Source of the DNA: CAVPJC01 sp963705155
GTDB taxonomy: Bacteria > Chloroflexota > Anaerolineae > Anaerolineales > UBA4823
NCBI GenBank assembly: GCA_963705155.1
Contig: CAVPJC010000019.1
Location: 62,001-126,000 of the forward strand
Direction: 5' to 3'
DNA: 64,000 nt
Below the pieces are notes generated by a model. The model saw only the letters and a program-made list of their open reading frames with translations. It was not told the DNA's origin and made no database searches. How positions within the stretch are numbered: position 1 is the stretch's first letter; each line of letters starts with the position of its first letter. Position numbers and translations under genes: made by a program. This document shows positions 36,044-47,090 of this stretch, in pieces.

Positions 36044-37745
36044 ATGATTTTGCTCAATCCCCATTCCCCTGACCGTTATTATCCGGACGAGCGATCACGC
36101 CAGATCATGCTCGCTGCCATTGGCTTCTTCGAGCGCAAGGGCAAACAGGGCATCAAGGAAGATGACCGCAGCCGCGCCTGGTACAACGACTTCCTGGAGT
36201 TCCAAAAGCAGAACCGCCTGTTTGCCACCCTGCTCACACCCGCCGGCTACGGCTTCGACGGCGACTGCCGCTGGGACACCTGGCGCAACTGCGAGTTCAA
36301 CGAAATCCTGGGGTTTTACGGCCTGGCCTACTGGTACACCTGGCAGGTGAGCATCCTGGGCCTGGGGCCGGTGTGGATGAGCCAGAATGACGCCCTCAAG
36401 CGCCGGGCGGCTGGGCTGCTGCAGGATGGGCATGTCTTTGCTTTTGGCCTGTCCGAAAGGGCGCACGGCGCTGATATCTACGCCACCGAGATGAGCCTGG
36501 CGCCCCAACCCGGTGGCGCCTACCTGGCGAACGGTGAGAAATACTACATCGGCAACGCCAACCTGGCTCCGATGGTGTCCACCTTTGGCAAGATCGCCGG
36601 CGCCGGCGAGTACGTCTTCTTCAGCGCCGATTACCGCCGCCCGGGCTACCACCTGCTGCAGAACGTGACCGCCAGCCAGAATTACGTCGCCCAGTACGCC
36701 CTGCGCGATTATCCGGTCAGCGAGGCGGATATCCTGTCCCGGGGGCAAGATGCCTGGGATGCGGCGCTCAACACCGTCAACGTGGGCAAGTTCAACCTGG
36801 GTTGGGCCTCGATTGGCATCTGCACCCATGCCTTCTACGAGGCCATCCGCCACGCCGCCAACCGCCGCCTTTACAACATGTACGTCACCGATTTCCCGCA
36901 TGTGCGCCAGATGTTCACCGATGCCTTTGCCCGCCTGGTTGCGATGAAGTTGTTCACCTTGCGGGCGGCGGATTATATGCGCTCAGCTTCCCCCACCGAC
37001 CGGCGCTACCTGCTGTATAACCCGATGGTGAAGATGAAGGTCACTACCCAGGGGGAGGAAGTGATCAACCTGCTGTGGGATGTGATCGCCGCCAAAGGCT
37101 TCGAGAAAGACACCTACTTCGAGATGGCTGCCCGTGACATCCGCGCCCTGCCCAAGCTGGAAGGCACCGTGCATGTCAACATTGCCCTGATCGTCAAGTT
37201 CATGCCCAATTATTTCTTCAACCCGGCGGTTTATCCACCCCTGCCGCGGCGCGATGATCCGCAAGATGATGTTTTCCTGTGGAACCAGGGGCCCGCCCGC
37301 GGCCTGGGGCAGATCCGCTTCAATGATTTTCACACCGCCTTCGCAAGGCTTCGACCTGCCGAATGTGAGCCTGTTCGAAGAGCAGACTGCCATCCTGCAG
37401 GAATTTCTGGCGACGGCGACCCCCGATGAAGCACAGCAGAAGGATGTGGATTTCCTTCTGGCGCTGGGCGAGCTGTTTGCCCTGGTGGTCTACGCACAAT
37501 TGATCCTGGAAAACACCCGCATTTACGCCCGGGATGTCAACCACGACCTGCTGGATCACATCTTCGACTGCCTGGTGCGCGACTTCTCCAAACACGCCCT
37601 GCAGCTCTACTCGAAACCCAGCAGCACACCCCGGCAAATGGAGCTGTGCCTGCGCATGCTGCGCAAGCCGGTGGTTGACGCCGGGCGCTTTGCTCGCGTC
37701 TGGGAGCAGGTGCAAGCCTTGAAGGATGCCTATGAGCTGGTATGA
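36044..37745 (+). CDS. acyl-CoA dehydrogenase family protein (one frameshift)
   Basis: FAD-dependent acyl-CoA dehydrogenase-like flavoprotein of about 567 residues. The middle domain reads VFAFGLSERAHGADIYATEM, matching the LTEPxxGSD-type flavin loop, followed by YLANGEKYYIGNANLAP. The C-terminal helical domain includes FNLGWASIGICTHAFYEAIR and PMVKMKVTTQGEEVINLLWD. After an indel near 37345 the last part reads DLPNVSLFEEQTAILQEFLA and ends KDAYELV. It would act in fatty-acid or related acyl-CoA oxidation; no electron-transfer flavoprotein gene is nearby. The ATG at 36044 has AGGAGG upstream. Confidence 0.8.
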
Positions 37746-37778
37746 CGAACGGGGGTCGGCAGCCCTCCACGGCTCGCC

Positions 37779-39094
37779 CTACGGTTCCAGAACCAGCAGG
37801 CTGGCGCCATCTCCATCTTTTGCAACCACCCACACCCTGCCATCCGGGCCTACGCCCACGCCATGCGCATCGATGGAGGCAGCCGGCTGCATGGAGTCGC
37901 CCTCGAGCTGGTAAGCCTTTCCATCCCAGAACAGCCAGCCCTGACCGCTGCCATCCAGGGCCAACTGCTTGAGCGGCGTGAACGCATCCGGCAACTCGAC
38001 GATCGGCGACCACTCCCCGTCATGGATCCGGTAAAGCTGCGCCGGGCCGCTGCAGCTTGCCCCGCCGCACAACTGCAGCAGCACCCAAACATCACCGGCG
38101 CGGTCAGACGATCAGCTGCTGCGGGTAAGTGAAGTTATAGCCCGACAGGAACGCCTCCGGCAGGCGATACGGTGTCCACGCTCTGATCGTCGTCTCCGTA
38201 GCGCCAGACGACGTCGTAAGCTGCAAGCCACACATTCCCCGCAGCGTCCACCTGCACGGCTGACACACAGGTAATGCCAACCGGCGCACCCGCCCCGTGC
38301 CAGGTCTTGCCATCGAACCAGCGCACGCCCTGTCCGCCCATTGGTCCAGGGCCAGAATAATAGCATTCGCCCACCCACACTTCCGTTCCGCCGGCCCGCG
38401 TGGCGAGGCGGTGAATGACGCCCATGTCTTCCAGATCCGGGGATGGGAAATCCATGTCTTCCAGCGTGTACACGCTCCAGCGTTTGCCATCGAAAGCGCG
38501 CACATCGCGCGCCATCGGCAGCCAGAGCGTGCCCCCCGCGCCGCTCAGCGCGTTCCAGGATGCCGGAGACCACCAGCTCATCTCGCCGGCGGTGTGCGTG
38601 TCCGTCCAGCCGCTGTCAGCCGCATAGGTTATCCACTGCCCGTCCTGCCAGGCTGTGATCTGGCTCGTATCCTGGCGCAGCACCCACAGCCGCCCGCTGT
38701 CATCCAGCGCAGCCAGCGTATCTTCGCTCTCCGAGAGCACAAATTCCCAATTCTGGTTGTCCCAACGCATGACTATCCGGTCTGTGATGACCCACACCGA
38801 GCCGTCGGCAGCCGCGCGCACCTGCATGTTGCTAAGGGATCCCTGCGGCAGGTCAGGCAGCGCAGTTACACCTCGGAATGGGCCAATGTCCTCAGGCGGC
38901 TGTGCAGCCGTCTGCGCAACGGTAGCTGTTGGCGCAAGGGGCGGGGCGAGGCTGTCAGTTGGCTCGAGCGTGGGCGTTAATATGGAAGCGCCTGACGGCG
39001 CAGGGGTCACTGCCGGTTGTTGAAATAGGCTGCAGGCCAGCATCGCAAACACAACCAGCCCTGCACAAAACAACCATTTTCTTTTCTCGGTCAT
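37779..39094 (-). CDS. lipoprotein with two-component-regulator-type propeller (frameshifted)
   Basis: About 438 residues. A lipobox (LVVFAMLAC) and a Pro/Thr-rich linker (TPTLEPTDSLAPPLAPTATV) precede repeated blades: GSVWVITDRIVMRW, SGRLWVLRQDTSQITAWQDG, GTLWLPMARDVRAFDGKRW, GTEVWVGE, GNVWLAAYDVVWRY and GRVWVVAKDG. These G-x-V/L-W-V units are Reg_prop-like propeller blades. Indels near 38165 and 38100 split the C-terminal third, which ends ASLLVLEP. Probably a surface-exposed binding protein; no signalling domain follows. Confidence 0.75.
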
Positions 39095-39257
39095 GTTTCA
39101 CCCCGTATATCCCGCATGATTTTACGGCCGCGGCGCCGTTGATAGCCCGTCTGAGATTGGGCGGCAGTTTACTCCCAGGAAGGACATTTTTCGTGCGTGT
39201 AGCACCGCACTGTCTGTGAGCGGCTTATGAATCGGATCATACCCGCCAGTGATCCAA

Positions 39258-40600
39258 TCACCTGTAATTCTCGGGTAGATACAGGCGGTTGTTGTAGGGT
39301 TGGTGAATGGGGGCAGCGCCGTAGTCCACACTCACCACCATGATCTGGCTGCCGATGCCGATGAAGAGCCGCCGAGTGTACGGATCGAAAGCCATGCTTT
39401 GGAATGGAGCAATGCTGCTGTCGTAATCCTTCAACAGTTGTAAGCTGTCAATCACGCTCGTATCGTAAACCAGGTGCAGGTAAAGACCCTGATCGGGGTC
39501 ATTGTAGAAGCCGTCGAAGGTGACGATGAAAACCCTGCGGGTATCATGCTAGTTGACCAAAACCTTGCCCAGGTCGCCGTAGGGGATGTTGATGACCTAA
39601 ACTGCATTGTGATTTGTGGTGTTGACAGATCCCAGATAGCCATTGTTAAAAGACTGTAATCCCGACGCCACATACAACCGGTCACGCCGTCCGGCCATGT
39701 CTAAACCGGCCAGCCCGTTGGCAAACGGCCAGATGCCGTTCAAATTCACCTCTGGCAGCGATGCGGCGTTAAGTCTTGCATGGGGTGGTTCAGACGGACA
39801 ACCCGGATATATCCATAGCCTGAGTTGTATTCATGGTTCTTATCGGCGATATATAATCGATCGGTGCTGGTGAGATCATCGACTGCCATCGTTTCGTGAT
39901 TGGTGTCCAGCGCCAGGGTATTGCCCGAGTTGGTTTGCCATGAGGTTGTTATTGGCTCCCGGTAAGCGAAACGTTGAGCGCGAGCGATGGTCACACCCCC
40001 GATTCCCACATCGATCACATCGATTTGTCCGCCGGGGTTATTGTCCACCACCAGGCGGGTCGGGTTGCCTGCTTCCACGTTTGCCGGTTTTATTGCCAGC
40101 CCGTCCACAGCATATTTTGAATCCGGCGGATCAGTGAGGTTGAGGTTATAGGCTTCATTGATCGACATCGTAGCGGTCAAAGCGTGTCCTGCCATGACAT
40201 GCAGTTGCGCTTCGCGCCAGGGAATGGTTCCAAAATTCCAACGCTGTCGGGTGGTGAGGGTATATGCCAGGCAGGTGGTGCGGTCGAAGGCCAGCCAGCG
40301 GTCGTTATCCAGACTGGCCAACGGAAGCGTATCTGCTGATAAGGTGAGCGAGATCGCATCCAGAAAGCGCAAGCTGCCGGTAATGCGGTCGATGAAAATA
40401 ATCTCTTTCAGATCTGCGCAGGCCGCACCCGTAAGGGCATCCGGTTTGCCTCCAGTTTCGATGCTGGTCTGGAGTGCCAGGGGTTCTTGTGTGGAATTCT
40501 GGAGTTTTTCAAATCCGGCCCGGATGGTGATTGGATAGGAGAAAACCCATACTACCAGGCCGATGGCAATCATACGCAGGTTGCGCTCTACCCCTCTCAT
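39258..40600 (-). pseudogene. secreted propeller-like protein with two in-frame TAG codons
   Basis: About 447 codons. An N-terminal membrane or signal segment (NLRMIAIGLVVWVFSYPITI) leads to blade-like repeats: EIIFIDRITGSLRFLDAISL, GQIDVIDVGIGGVTIARAQR, TDRLYIADKNHEYNSGYGYI, RDRLYVASGLQSFNNGYLGS and TRRLFIGIGSQIMVVSVDYG. One indel near 39785 shifts the frame. After it, the good frame contains TAG near 39597 (after HNAV) and TAG near 39550 (after GKVLVN), both within sequence that continues as protein. TAG ends other genes here, so readthrough is unlikely. It may be decaying, or the stops may be base errors. Confidence 0.6.
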
Positions 40601-40616
40601 ATACCCCTCCGTTGAG

Positions 40617-41530
40617 AAGCGCTGGATATGATTTGTTGAGCTATCTGGCTGCCAGGGCGGCGCTGCCCGCCTGGGTTAAGACTTTCCAATCTCAGCGGCA
40701 CCGTGTTCGTTTGGACCGGCAGGCCGATACCGCTGGTCACAATGGCATCTCCAACGGCATGTGCTGTCCACCCGTCGTTGTCATCAGTATACAGAAGAAT
40801 TGATCAAGGTGCAACACATTTCCAAGGGATGCCGAGCTTTGCATCTCTTTTGCCTGGATCTAACCGGGAGCATCGCTCACCGCCGGTCTCGGCGCGGCTG
40901 CGCCCCGAAATACCACCGGCAGGTCAATTGGGAGCGGGGAGTTCCATCTCCTATCTGCGGTTATACGGTGAGCGCCGGCGGGGTGCCAGAAACTCGCCAG
41001 GGCGGTGTGCGACCTCAAACAACCCCGATGCACTCAGAAGTGGCCTGAATCAACTTCGTCGTCATCCACTGCACACGCACGGGACCCATGGTGTCATATT
41101 GAGCGCCGATCTGGCCGGATGAAAAGCCAGTCATCGTGCCGCGGTGGAACTCATCGACCCAGATATCATAAACGACGTTGACCACGCTGATGTTGTCGCC
41201 GCCGGCCACATTCTCGCGTACCCCGATATCCAGGGAGAGTGAGCCGTCCTGGTGCAGGTGATCGCTCTTCTGTATGGATGCCTGGTAGTTGGTGTGTTCC
41301 TGGGCGTACCCCATCAGCCACGGGCCGATCTGGTATGGCGCCAGGCCAAGGCTGACACGCAAAGCGTTGACTGCGTTGGCCAGATCATAACCGGTTTCAG
41401 CCTGAGCCGTTGTACCCATCCGCGGGATAAACAGGAGGGTCACCAGCGCCAGCACGAGCAGGCTGCAGGTGATACTCCGGTTGCCAGCCCGGTCGCAAAA
41501 ACACACCAGGTTATTGGCAAGCCCCATCAT
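40617..41530 (-). CDS. CAP/SCP-like (YkwD) secreted protein, 3' part disrupted
   Basis: The N-terminal half is clear. A signal peptide (SLLVLALVTLLFIPRMGTTA) is followed by a CAP domain with LANAVNALRVSLGLAPYQIG, LMGYAQEHTNYQASIQKSDH and GVRENVAGGDNISVVNVVYD. Conserved His residues in the CAP pocket are present (EHTNYQ, FHRGTM). The clear frame ends at 41015. Beyond it, coding-like sequence in other frames (DGWTAHAVGDAIVTSGIGLP near 40730-40670) suggests a C-terminal extension to about 40617 broken by indels. The start is at the paired ATGs at 41530 and 41527. Confidence 0.6.
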
Positions 41531-41789
41531 CTCTCCGGTGGATGAGCCAGAAAATTTTACATGAATTCGCAGGCATACCCGGTTTGCCCTGGTTAGCTGC
41601 AATACTCGCACCGCCGCTCTCGCAACCTGCCGTTCCAGGTGGACGAAGCCGGGTTGATCCATACGACGCGGGTAGGTTTCATCGGCGGCCTCCTTGCTCC
41701 GAGTGTAGCATGGATCGAGGCGTTGTCAACAGGGGATGGGTGAAGGTCAGGTCGTGGAGATTTTTCCTTTCCAGGATGTGATTGAGAAT
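41531..41789. other. gap between the CAP gene and the Opp-type operon
   Basis: No supported gene and no clear terminator hairpin with a T run. Confidence 0.4.
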
Positions 41790-43025
41790 TTAATGGGCAT
41801 CCGTGCTGCCAGCTTCCAGATGGCCTTCCCTCCAGGCTGCATAAGCCAGGCCCAAAATGATCACCACCAGGATACCCCCATTCACAGCCTGTGCAAAAGA
41901 GGCGCCAAGCAGCGCAGCCAGGAAGCCGATCTCCAGGTTCCCAAGCGGGCCAAAACCGGTGCTTATCAGCCACACCCCGATTGCTGAGCCGCGCTGGTCA
42001 TCTGGCACGTTGTGCTGGAGCAGGGCTTGCGCCAGCACATCTACCCCCGCTATCGAAACGCCCACCAGCGCTGAAAGCGCCAGCGCCAGAGAAAAATCGG
42101 CGGTGGCCGCGAATGCGACCAGGCTGGCGCCGAATAATACGGCTAAAGCAAACAACAATCTCCGCCCCTGGGCATGCCCTGGCAGGCTGGCCAGGATCAT
42201 CAGGCCGATCAGCCCACCGATTGACCGGGCGACATAGATCCAGCCCAAGCCGCTTGCGCCTGCCCCGAACACATCCCGGGCAAAGGTGGGCAGCAATGCA
42301 GAGCTGGAAAATGCAAATACTTCCGTGGCAGCCACCACCAGGACCAGCATCCGGATCGACCTGTTCTGGATCAACCAGGCGCTGGCCCGAAATATTTCTT
42401 TCCAATCTCTGGGGAGAAGGCGCTGTTGGATGGGCAGGCTGTGCATCGGCAATAACAGGGCGCCTGCCGCCAAAGCTACGATGCACAATGCCAAGAAGGC
42501 GGCAGTGGCGCCTTGTTGGTCAAGGATGGTCCCGGCAGTGAGCCCTGCCAGAATTCCAAACGCCTGCCCTGTCATCAGGGTAAGCGCAATGGCCGTTGTC
42601 GCCTGCCTGGTTCCAACGGTGTCGTATACATACGCCTGAGCAGCGGTTGTCCGCAGGGTATCGAAGACGCCGAACGCCGCCGCTATGCCAAGCAAAACCA
42701 GTAACTCCATCCGGCTTCGGTTGGCTAATCCGATTGCCAGGACCGGTACACCGGCAGACCCCAGGTAAGCCAGGATCAGCAGCTTGCGGCGGTCGAACAT
42801 ATCCGCAACCAACCCGGCAGGTAGGCCGAGGAGCATAGGAGGGGCGAAACGGGCGGCGAAAACGGCCCCGACCGCCGCACTGGAGTTGGTTTGTTCGAGG
42901 GCAATCCAGCCGAGAACCAGCTGGCTGATGATCATTCCCAGGCTGCCCAGGGCAGAAGATGCCCAAAGCCAGACAAACCCTTGCTTGTGAAAAGGCGCCG
43001 TGAAAGCCGCCGGAAATGAGAACAA
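41790..43025 (-). CDS. MFS transporter at the end of the Opp/SIS/PfkB operon
   Basis: Intact, 411 residues, with the layout of enterobactin-exporter-like (MFS_3) proteins. LGSLGMIISQLVLGWIALEQ, LPAGLVADMFDRRKLLILAY (motif A) and VLAQALLQHNVPDDQRGSAI are visible. It begins 12 bases after the oppF-type gene, so it is the last gene of the operon. It could export a product or intermediate of the pathway. The substrate is unknown. Confidence 0.85.
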   Translation of the reverse strand: MFSFPAAFTAPFHKQGFVWLWASSALGSLGMIISQLVLGWIALEQTNSSAAVGAVFAARFAPPMLLGLPAGLVADMFDRRKLLILAYLGSAGVPVLAIGLANRSRMELLVLLGIAAAFGVFDTLRTTAAQAYVYDTVGTRQATTAIALTLMTGQAFGILAGLTAGTILDQQGATAAFLALCIVALAAGALLLPMHSLPIQQRLLPRDWKEIFRASAWLIQNRSIRMLVLVVAATEVFAFSSSALLPTFARDVFGAGASGLGWIYVARSIGGLIGLMILASLPGHAQGRRLLFALAVLFGASLVAFAATADFSLALALSALVGVSIAGVDVLAQALLQHNVPDDQRGSAIGVWLISTGFGPLGNLEIGFLAALLGASFAQAVNGGILVVIILGLAYAAWREGHLEAGSTDAH

Positions 43026-43037
43026 TCTAAAATGACC

Positions 43038-44024
43038 TCACGGGTACAGGTGGCAGGCTACCAAACGGTTGGGATGCACTTCGTGCATCGGCGGTTCCTG
43101 GCTCCGGCAAATTTCCATGACCAGCGGGCAGCGCGATGCAAAGCGGCACCCGGGGGGCGGGTTGATCGGGCTGGGTACGTCTCCTTTAAGCACGATCTGC
43201 TGGCGGCTTTTTTCCAGCCGGGGGTCGGGAAGCGGCACTGCTGAAACCAGGGCCTGGGTATAGGGGTGGAGGGGTTCGCGGTATAGGTCGAGCCGGCTCG
43301 ATAGTTCGACTATTTTGCCCAGGTACATGACGGCTACCCGGCTGCTGACGTGCCGGACAATCGCCAGGTCATGGGCGATAAAAAGGTAGGTCAGGCCAAT
43401 CTGATTTTGCAGATCTTCCAGCAGGTTAACGATCTGGGCTCGGATGGATACATCCAGAGATGAGACGGGTTCATCGCACACGATAAATTCAGGGTTGACG
43501 GCGAGCGCTCTGGCTACGGCTACCCGCTGCAGCATGCCTCCGGACAGCTCACGCGGGTAACGGCTTGCCAATCCTGGCTCCAGGCCAACCGAAAGCATCA
43601 GTTCAGCCACCCGCTCTTTCAATGCCGGGCCTTCATACAGGCGGTGCACCACGATCGGATCGGCGATGCTGGTTCCGATGTTCAGGCGAGGGTTAAGGCT
43701 GGCAAACGGGTCTTGAAAGACGATCTGCATGCGCTGCCGGATCTCCCTCAGCGGGCGGCCGCGCAAAGTTGTCAGCTCAACACCCTGAAACTGAACTGTG
43801 CCAGAATTGGGCCGGATCAGCTGCAAAATCGCCCGACCAGTGGTGCTCTTACCGCAGCCTGATTCCCCGACCAACCCAAGCGTTTCTCCGCGCCCAATCT
43901 CAAAGGAAACATCGTCCACCGCCTGGACCGAGCCGACCTTCCTCCGAATGACGGCTCCCCGCATAACCGGAAAGTGGACGGTCAGCCCTTTCACCTGGAG
44001 AAGAGGGGCAACGTCGCCAACCAT
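43038..44024 (-). CDS. oligopeptide/dipeptide-type ABC transporter ATPase (OppF/DppF-like)
   Basis: Intact, 328 residues. Walker A GLVGESGCGKSTTGRAI, the signature LSGGMLQRVAVARALA, Walker B FIVCDEPVSSLDVS and the H-loop FIAHDLAIVRH are visible. The C-terminal oligopeptide-type extension carries a cysteine cluster (GCRFASRCPLVMEICRSQEP). The start is directly after the oppD-type stop. Together with the other ATPase it powers the importer encoded at 48110-51592. Confidence 0.95.
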   Translation of the reverse strand: MVGDVAPLLQVKGLTVHFPVMRGAVIRRKVGSVQAVDDVSFEIGRGETLGLVGESGCGKSTTGRAILQLIRPNSGTVQFQGVELTTLRGRPLREIRQRMQIVFQDPFASLNPRLNIGTSIADPIVVHRLYEGPALKERVAELMLSVGLEPGLASRYPRELSGGMLQRVAVARALAVNPEFIVCDEPVSSLDVSIRAQIVNLLEDLQNQIGLTYLFIAHDLAIVRHVSSRVAVMYLGKIVELSSRLDLYREPLHPYTQALVSAVPLPDPRLEKSRQQIVLKGDVPSPINPPPGCRFASRCPLVMEICRSQEPPMHEVHPNRLVACHLYP

Positions 44025-45061
44025 TTATGTTCTATCCCCTTTGGGCAGGTCGACCCAGCAGGCCCATTGGTGCTCGCCATTGTCATCGCGGCGGAAGGGG
44101 GGCGTTTCTACTTCGCACTGATGCATTGCAAACCTGCAGCGGGCACGGAAACAGCACCCCGGCTCTTCTGTTCCGCTGAGCGGCGGCGACCCTTCGATCT
44201 GCTCCAGGCGGCGAGGCCGCTCTTCATCCAGCCGCGGCACTGCCCGGAGCAGCCCGAGTGTGTATGGGTGGTGGGGGTTATAGTACAACTCTTCCACAGC
44301 CCCAGATTCTACGATGTTCCCGGCATACATCACAATCACCCGGTCGGCCAGCCCGGCAATGATGCCGAAGTCGTGGGTAATCCAGATCATCGCCATGCCC
44401 GAAATCGGCTCGAAGCTGCTTGACCAGATAAAGTCTGGGCCTGGATGGTGACATCCAAAGCCGTGGTCGGTTCGTCCACGATCAGCAGCCGAGGTTGGCA
44501 GGCCAACCCAATCGCGATCATCACACGCTGGCGCATCCCGCCAGAAAAACGGTGTGGGTAGTCTGAGTAGCGGCGGCTGGCATCCGGAATACCGACTGCA
44601 TCGAGCAGCTCGATGGTCTTTTGGCGCGCCGCCGCTTCCCCAAGGTTCAGGTGCAGCCGGAGCGTTTCGCTGACCTGCCGCCCGATGGTCAGGACCGGGT
44701 TGAGGGAAGTCATCGGGTCCTGGAAAACCATGGCGATCTGGCTGCCGCGCATCTTTCTTCGCTGGGCTTCATCCATCGTCAGCAGCTCTTTTCCTTCAAA
44801 TCGTACGCTCCCGCTGATCTTACCCGGCGGCGTTGGGATCAGCCCCATAACCGCCAGCATACTCACGGTCTTGCCCGAACCGCTCTCGCCGATAATCCCC
44901 AGCGTCTCCCCGGCGCCTAGTTCGAAGCTGATCCCATTCACCGCATGCACAAGACCCTCATCGGTCTTGAATTTCACCTGCAGTGCGGAAATCGCCAGGA
45001 GCGGCCTGGCGCGATTTACGTCCAGGCGAGGAGTTGGTAGGCGGGGAGCGGCAGAATCCAT
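44025..45061 (-). CDS. oligopeptide/dipeptide-type ABC transporter ATPase (OppD/DppD-like, frameshifted)
   Basis: About 345 residues. Walker A IIGESGSGKTVSMLAVMG, the signature FSGGMRQRVMIAIGLA and Walker B LLIVDEPTTALDVT are in the first frame. Then an indel near 44425 moves into the frame MAMIWITHDFGIIAGLADRV, and the protein ends with the Opp-type cysteine cluster (GCCFRARCRFAMHQC). The start ATG at 45061 overlaps the end of the BtpA gene, whose frame runs into this one only because of an indel near 45110. The apparent BtpA-OppD fusion is therefore an artefact. Confidence 0.92.
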
Positions 45062-45062
45062 G

Positions 45063-45865
45063 ATCAGGCTCTCAGTGCCAGAACGGCAGCCATGTAGGCT
45101 CGAACTCGCGCGACTGTCCACGGGCTCGGGATCCTGCCCGTTGCGCTTGAGGGTGGCTCCCACAATGACGCCATCCACCAGTGGAAGCAGGCGGGCAAGG
45201 TTTTCCACCCTGGTGCCGCCTCCAAGGACGATCGGCAGCCCGGCTGAAGCCTGCCGGGCTTCGCTGAGCATCTGAATCAACTCTTCTTCATTCCGTCCGG
45301 TGATGATCAAGGCATCTGCGTGCGACCATACCGCTCCTTCCACATCCCCGGCCAGGGGTGGGTTTCCCAGCGGGGTCCCCGAACGATCGTGCACATCCGC
45401 CAGGATGCGGATATGCTCGCAGCCCAGCAGCTTTCTGGCAGCGATCGCTTCGGCGGCGCAGCCCGGGATCAAGCCGCTGCCTCTGATCATGATGCCTACA
45501 TAGACTTTCAGTCGCACAAAATCGGCCTCTGCCGCGGCCGCAACCGACAGGTTGGCAGGCCCATCATTTGCCAGCAGCGAGACACCCAGGGGCAGCCGGG
45601 TCAGGCGCCGGATTTCCTGTGCGATCACGCTCATATGGCTGATCGCCTGGGGCGTGGCGGTTTCCTTGATCGGACCGTCCCACATATTCTGCACGAGCAC
45701 CGCATCAATACCGCCTTCGATCAATGCCTGAGCGTCGGCGAGCGCAAACTCCAGAATATCTTTGAACGGCTGGCCTCTCCAGCCTCCGGAACCCGGTAGG
45801 GCCGGGGGTTGGACCATGCCAATGACCGGTGTCGTAATGCCTTCAAACAGGGTAGCGGGTTTCAT
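45063..45865 (-). CDS. BtpA/SgcQ-family TIM-barrel protein
   Basis: About 268 residues. Conserved blocks are VIGMVQPPALPGSGGW, GIDAVLVQNMWDGPIKE, PLGVSLLANDGPANLSVAAA, RLKVYVGIMIRGSGLIPG and ALIITGRNEEELIQML. The end is LPIVLGGGTRVENLARLLPL and DGVIVGATLKRNGQDPEPVD. A single indel near 45110 hides the true end YMAAVLALRA before TGA at 45063. Named after a photosystem I biogenesis factor, the family also includes SgcQ of a sugar-phosphotransferase gene cluster. In heterotrophs it is found in catabolic operons with no proven reaction. It lies 21 bases after the SIS gene. Confidence 0.85.
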
Positions 45866-45886
45866 CGTAGGTCCTCATCTCTTCCG

Positions 45887-47078
45887 TCACTTTACCACCA
45901 GCCTGCTGCCGTAGATCCGGGCATATTCCATACTCTCAACGGTCTTTTGATCCACCTGGCGCATATTGCGCCTGAAGCCAATCCCCCTGCGCCCGGAGAG
46001 CGCATCCGCCAACATCTGAAGCGGAACCACATAATAAAGCGGCGAAAACTCTTCTTCGACGGCGCCGGTCACGGGGAACCAGTAGTCGGCGCTAGCTTTC
46101 AATTCTGCATCATTCTGGTCGCCCACGATGGCGATGATGCCTCCGCGCATGCGGATCGGCGCCACCAGTTCTAAAGCACGGTCGCGGCTCGCCCCAGGTG
46201 GCACGATCATCAAAACGTGCGATCCTTCCTCGAGCATAAAGTATTGCTCGTGGGCAAACTCTTCCAGTTCCTGGGGCACTGCTTCGAACTGGGGCTGTTC
46301 GTACATCTTTGCGGCCCCAAAATAACCCGATGCCAGGCTGGGGCCGGCGCCGATCATATACAAGACCGGCTTGGTCGCCAGGATAGCCGCATACTGGCGG
46401 ATGGGGGCCAGGTTGGCTTCCACCGTCGCTCCGATGATCGAGGTCGACCCGATAAGGTCCTTGATGAGGTCATTGCCCTGTTCGGGGGTCATTCTCTCGC
46501 GTTGCACGGCGATGACCGCCATGCTTACATACAACGCCCCCAGGGTTACCATATAATTTGCCAATCCCAACGATCCCGCTCCCAGGGGAAGGTCGGGTGT
46601 TTCGACAAATTGAAGCAAAACGCTGTCCGCCGATTGTGCCAGTGCCGATTGGGGGCGGCCGGTGACGCCGATGGTCAACGCTTCGTGGTAACGGGCGACC
46701 TTGGCTGTTTCGATGGTCCGGCTCGCTCGTCCCGAATTCGATAACGAGAACACCAGGGCGTGCTCATCGACGTAGCGCCCGTAGTACCGAGAAAATTCCA
46801 TGCTTGGCAGGGCGTCTGTAGCCAGTCCGGTGTAGCGCTCAAAGGCCAGCCGGGCGGCCAGCCCTGCATAATAGGAATCACCGCAGCCCACCAAGTACGG
46901 CGCGTTGCATGTTCTTGACTGGCAGCGGCTGGATAGCCTCCCGGGCCCGTCTCAGCAGTTCGGGAAAAACGCGCTGCAAGATCAATTCCTGCATGCGGAT
47001 GGCCTCGAGGACATCCGTGTCTGTCCAGGCTTCTTCTTTCGTTTCTACATCAGATAAACCCTGTGGGTTGTCTTGCAT
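45887..47078 (-). CDS. SIS-domain sugar isomerase/deglycase-like protein (one frameshift)
   Basis: About 397 residues with two SIS domains. The N-terminus reads AWTDTDVLEAIRMQELILQR and PELLRRAREAIQPLP. After a frame change near 46905 come VGCGDSYYAGLAARLAFERY, VFSLSNSGRASRTIETAKVA and PVLYMIGAGPSLASGYFGAA. EEFAHEQYFMLEEGSHVLMI corresponds to the catalytic Glu/His region of GlmS- and FrlB-type proteins. Without the glutaminase domain of GlmS, it most resembles FrlB fructosamine-6-phosphate deglycases and AgaS-like aminosugar isomerases. It sits next to a PfkB kinase, as in frl operons. Confidence 0.88.
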
Positions 47079-47090
47079 GAGATACCTCCA

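Noticed and set aside
44387..45865. An apparent BtpA-OppD fusion protein of 492 residues
   Set aside because: Correcting one indel near 45110 gives a normal BtpA end with TGA and a normal oppD-type ATG two bases on; both halves have standard family lengths.
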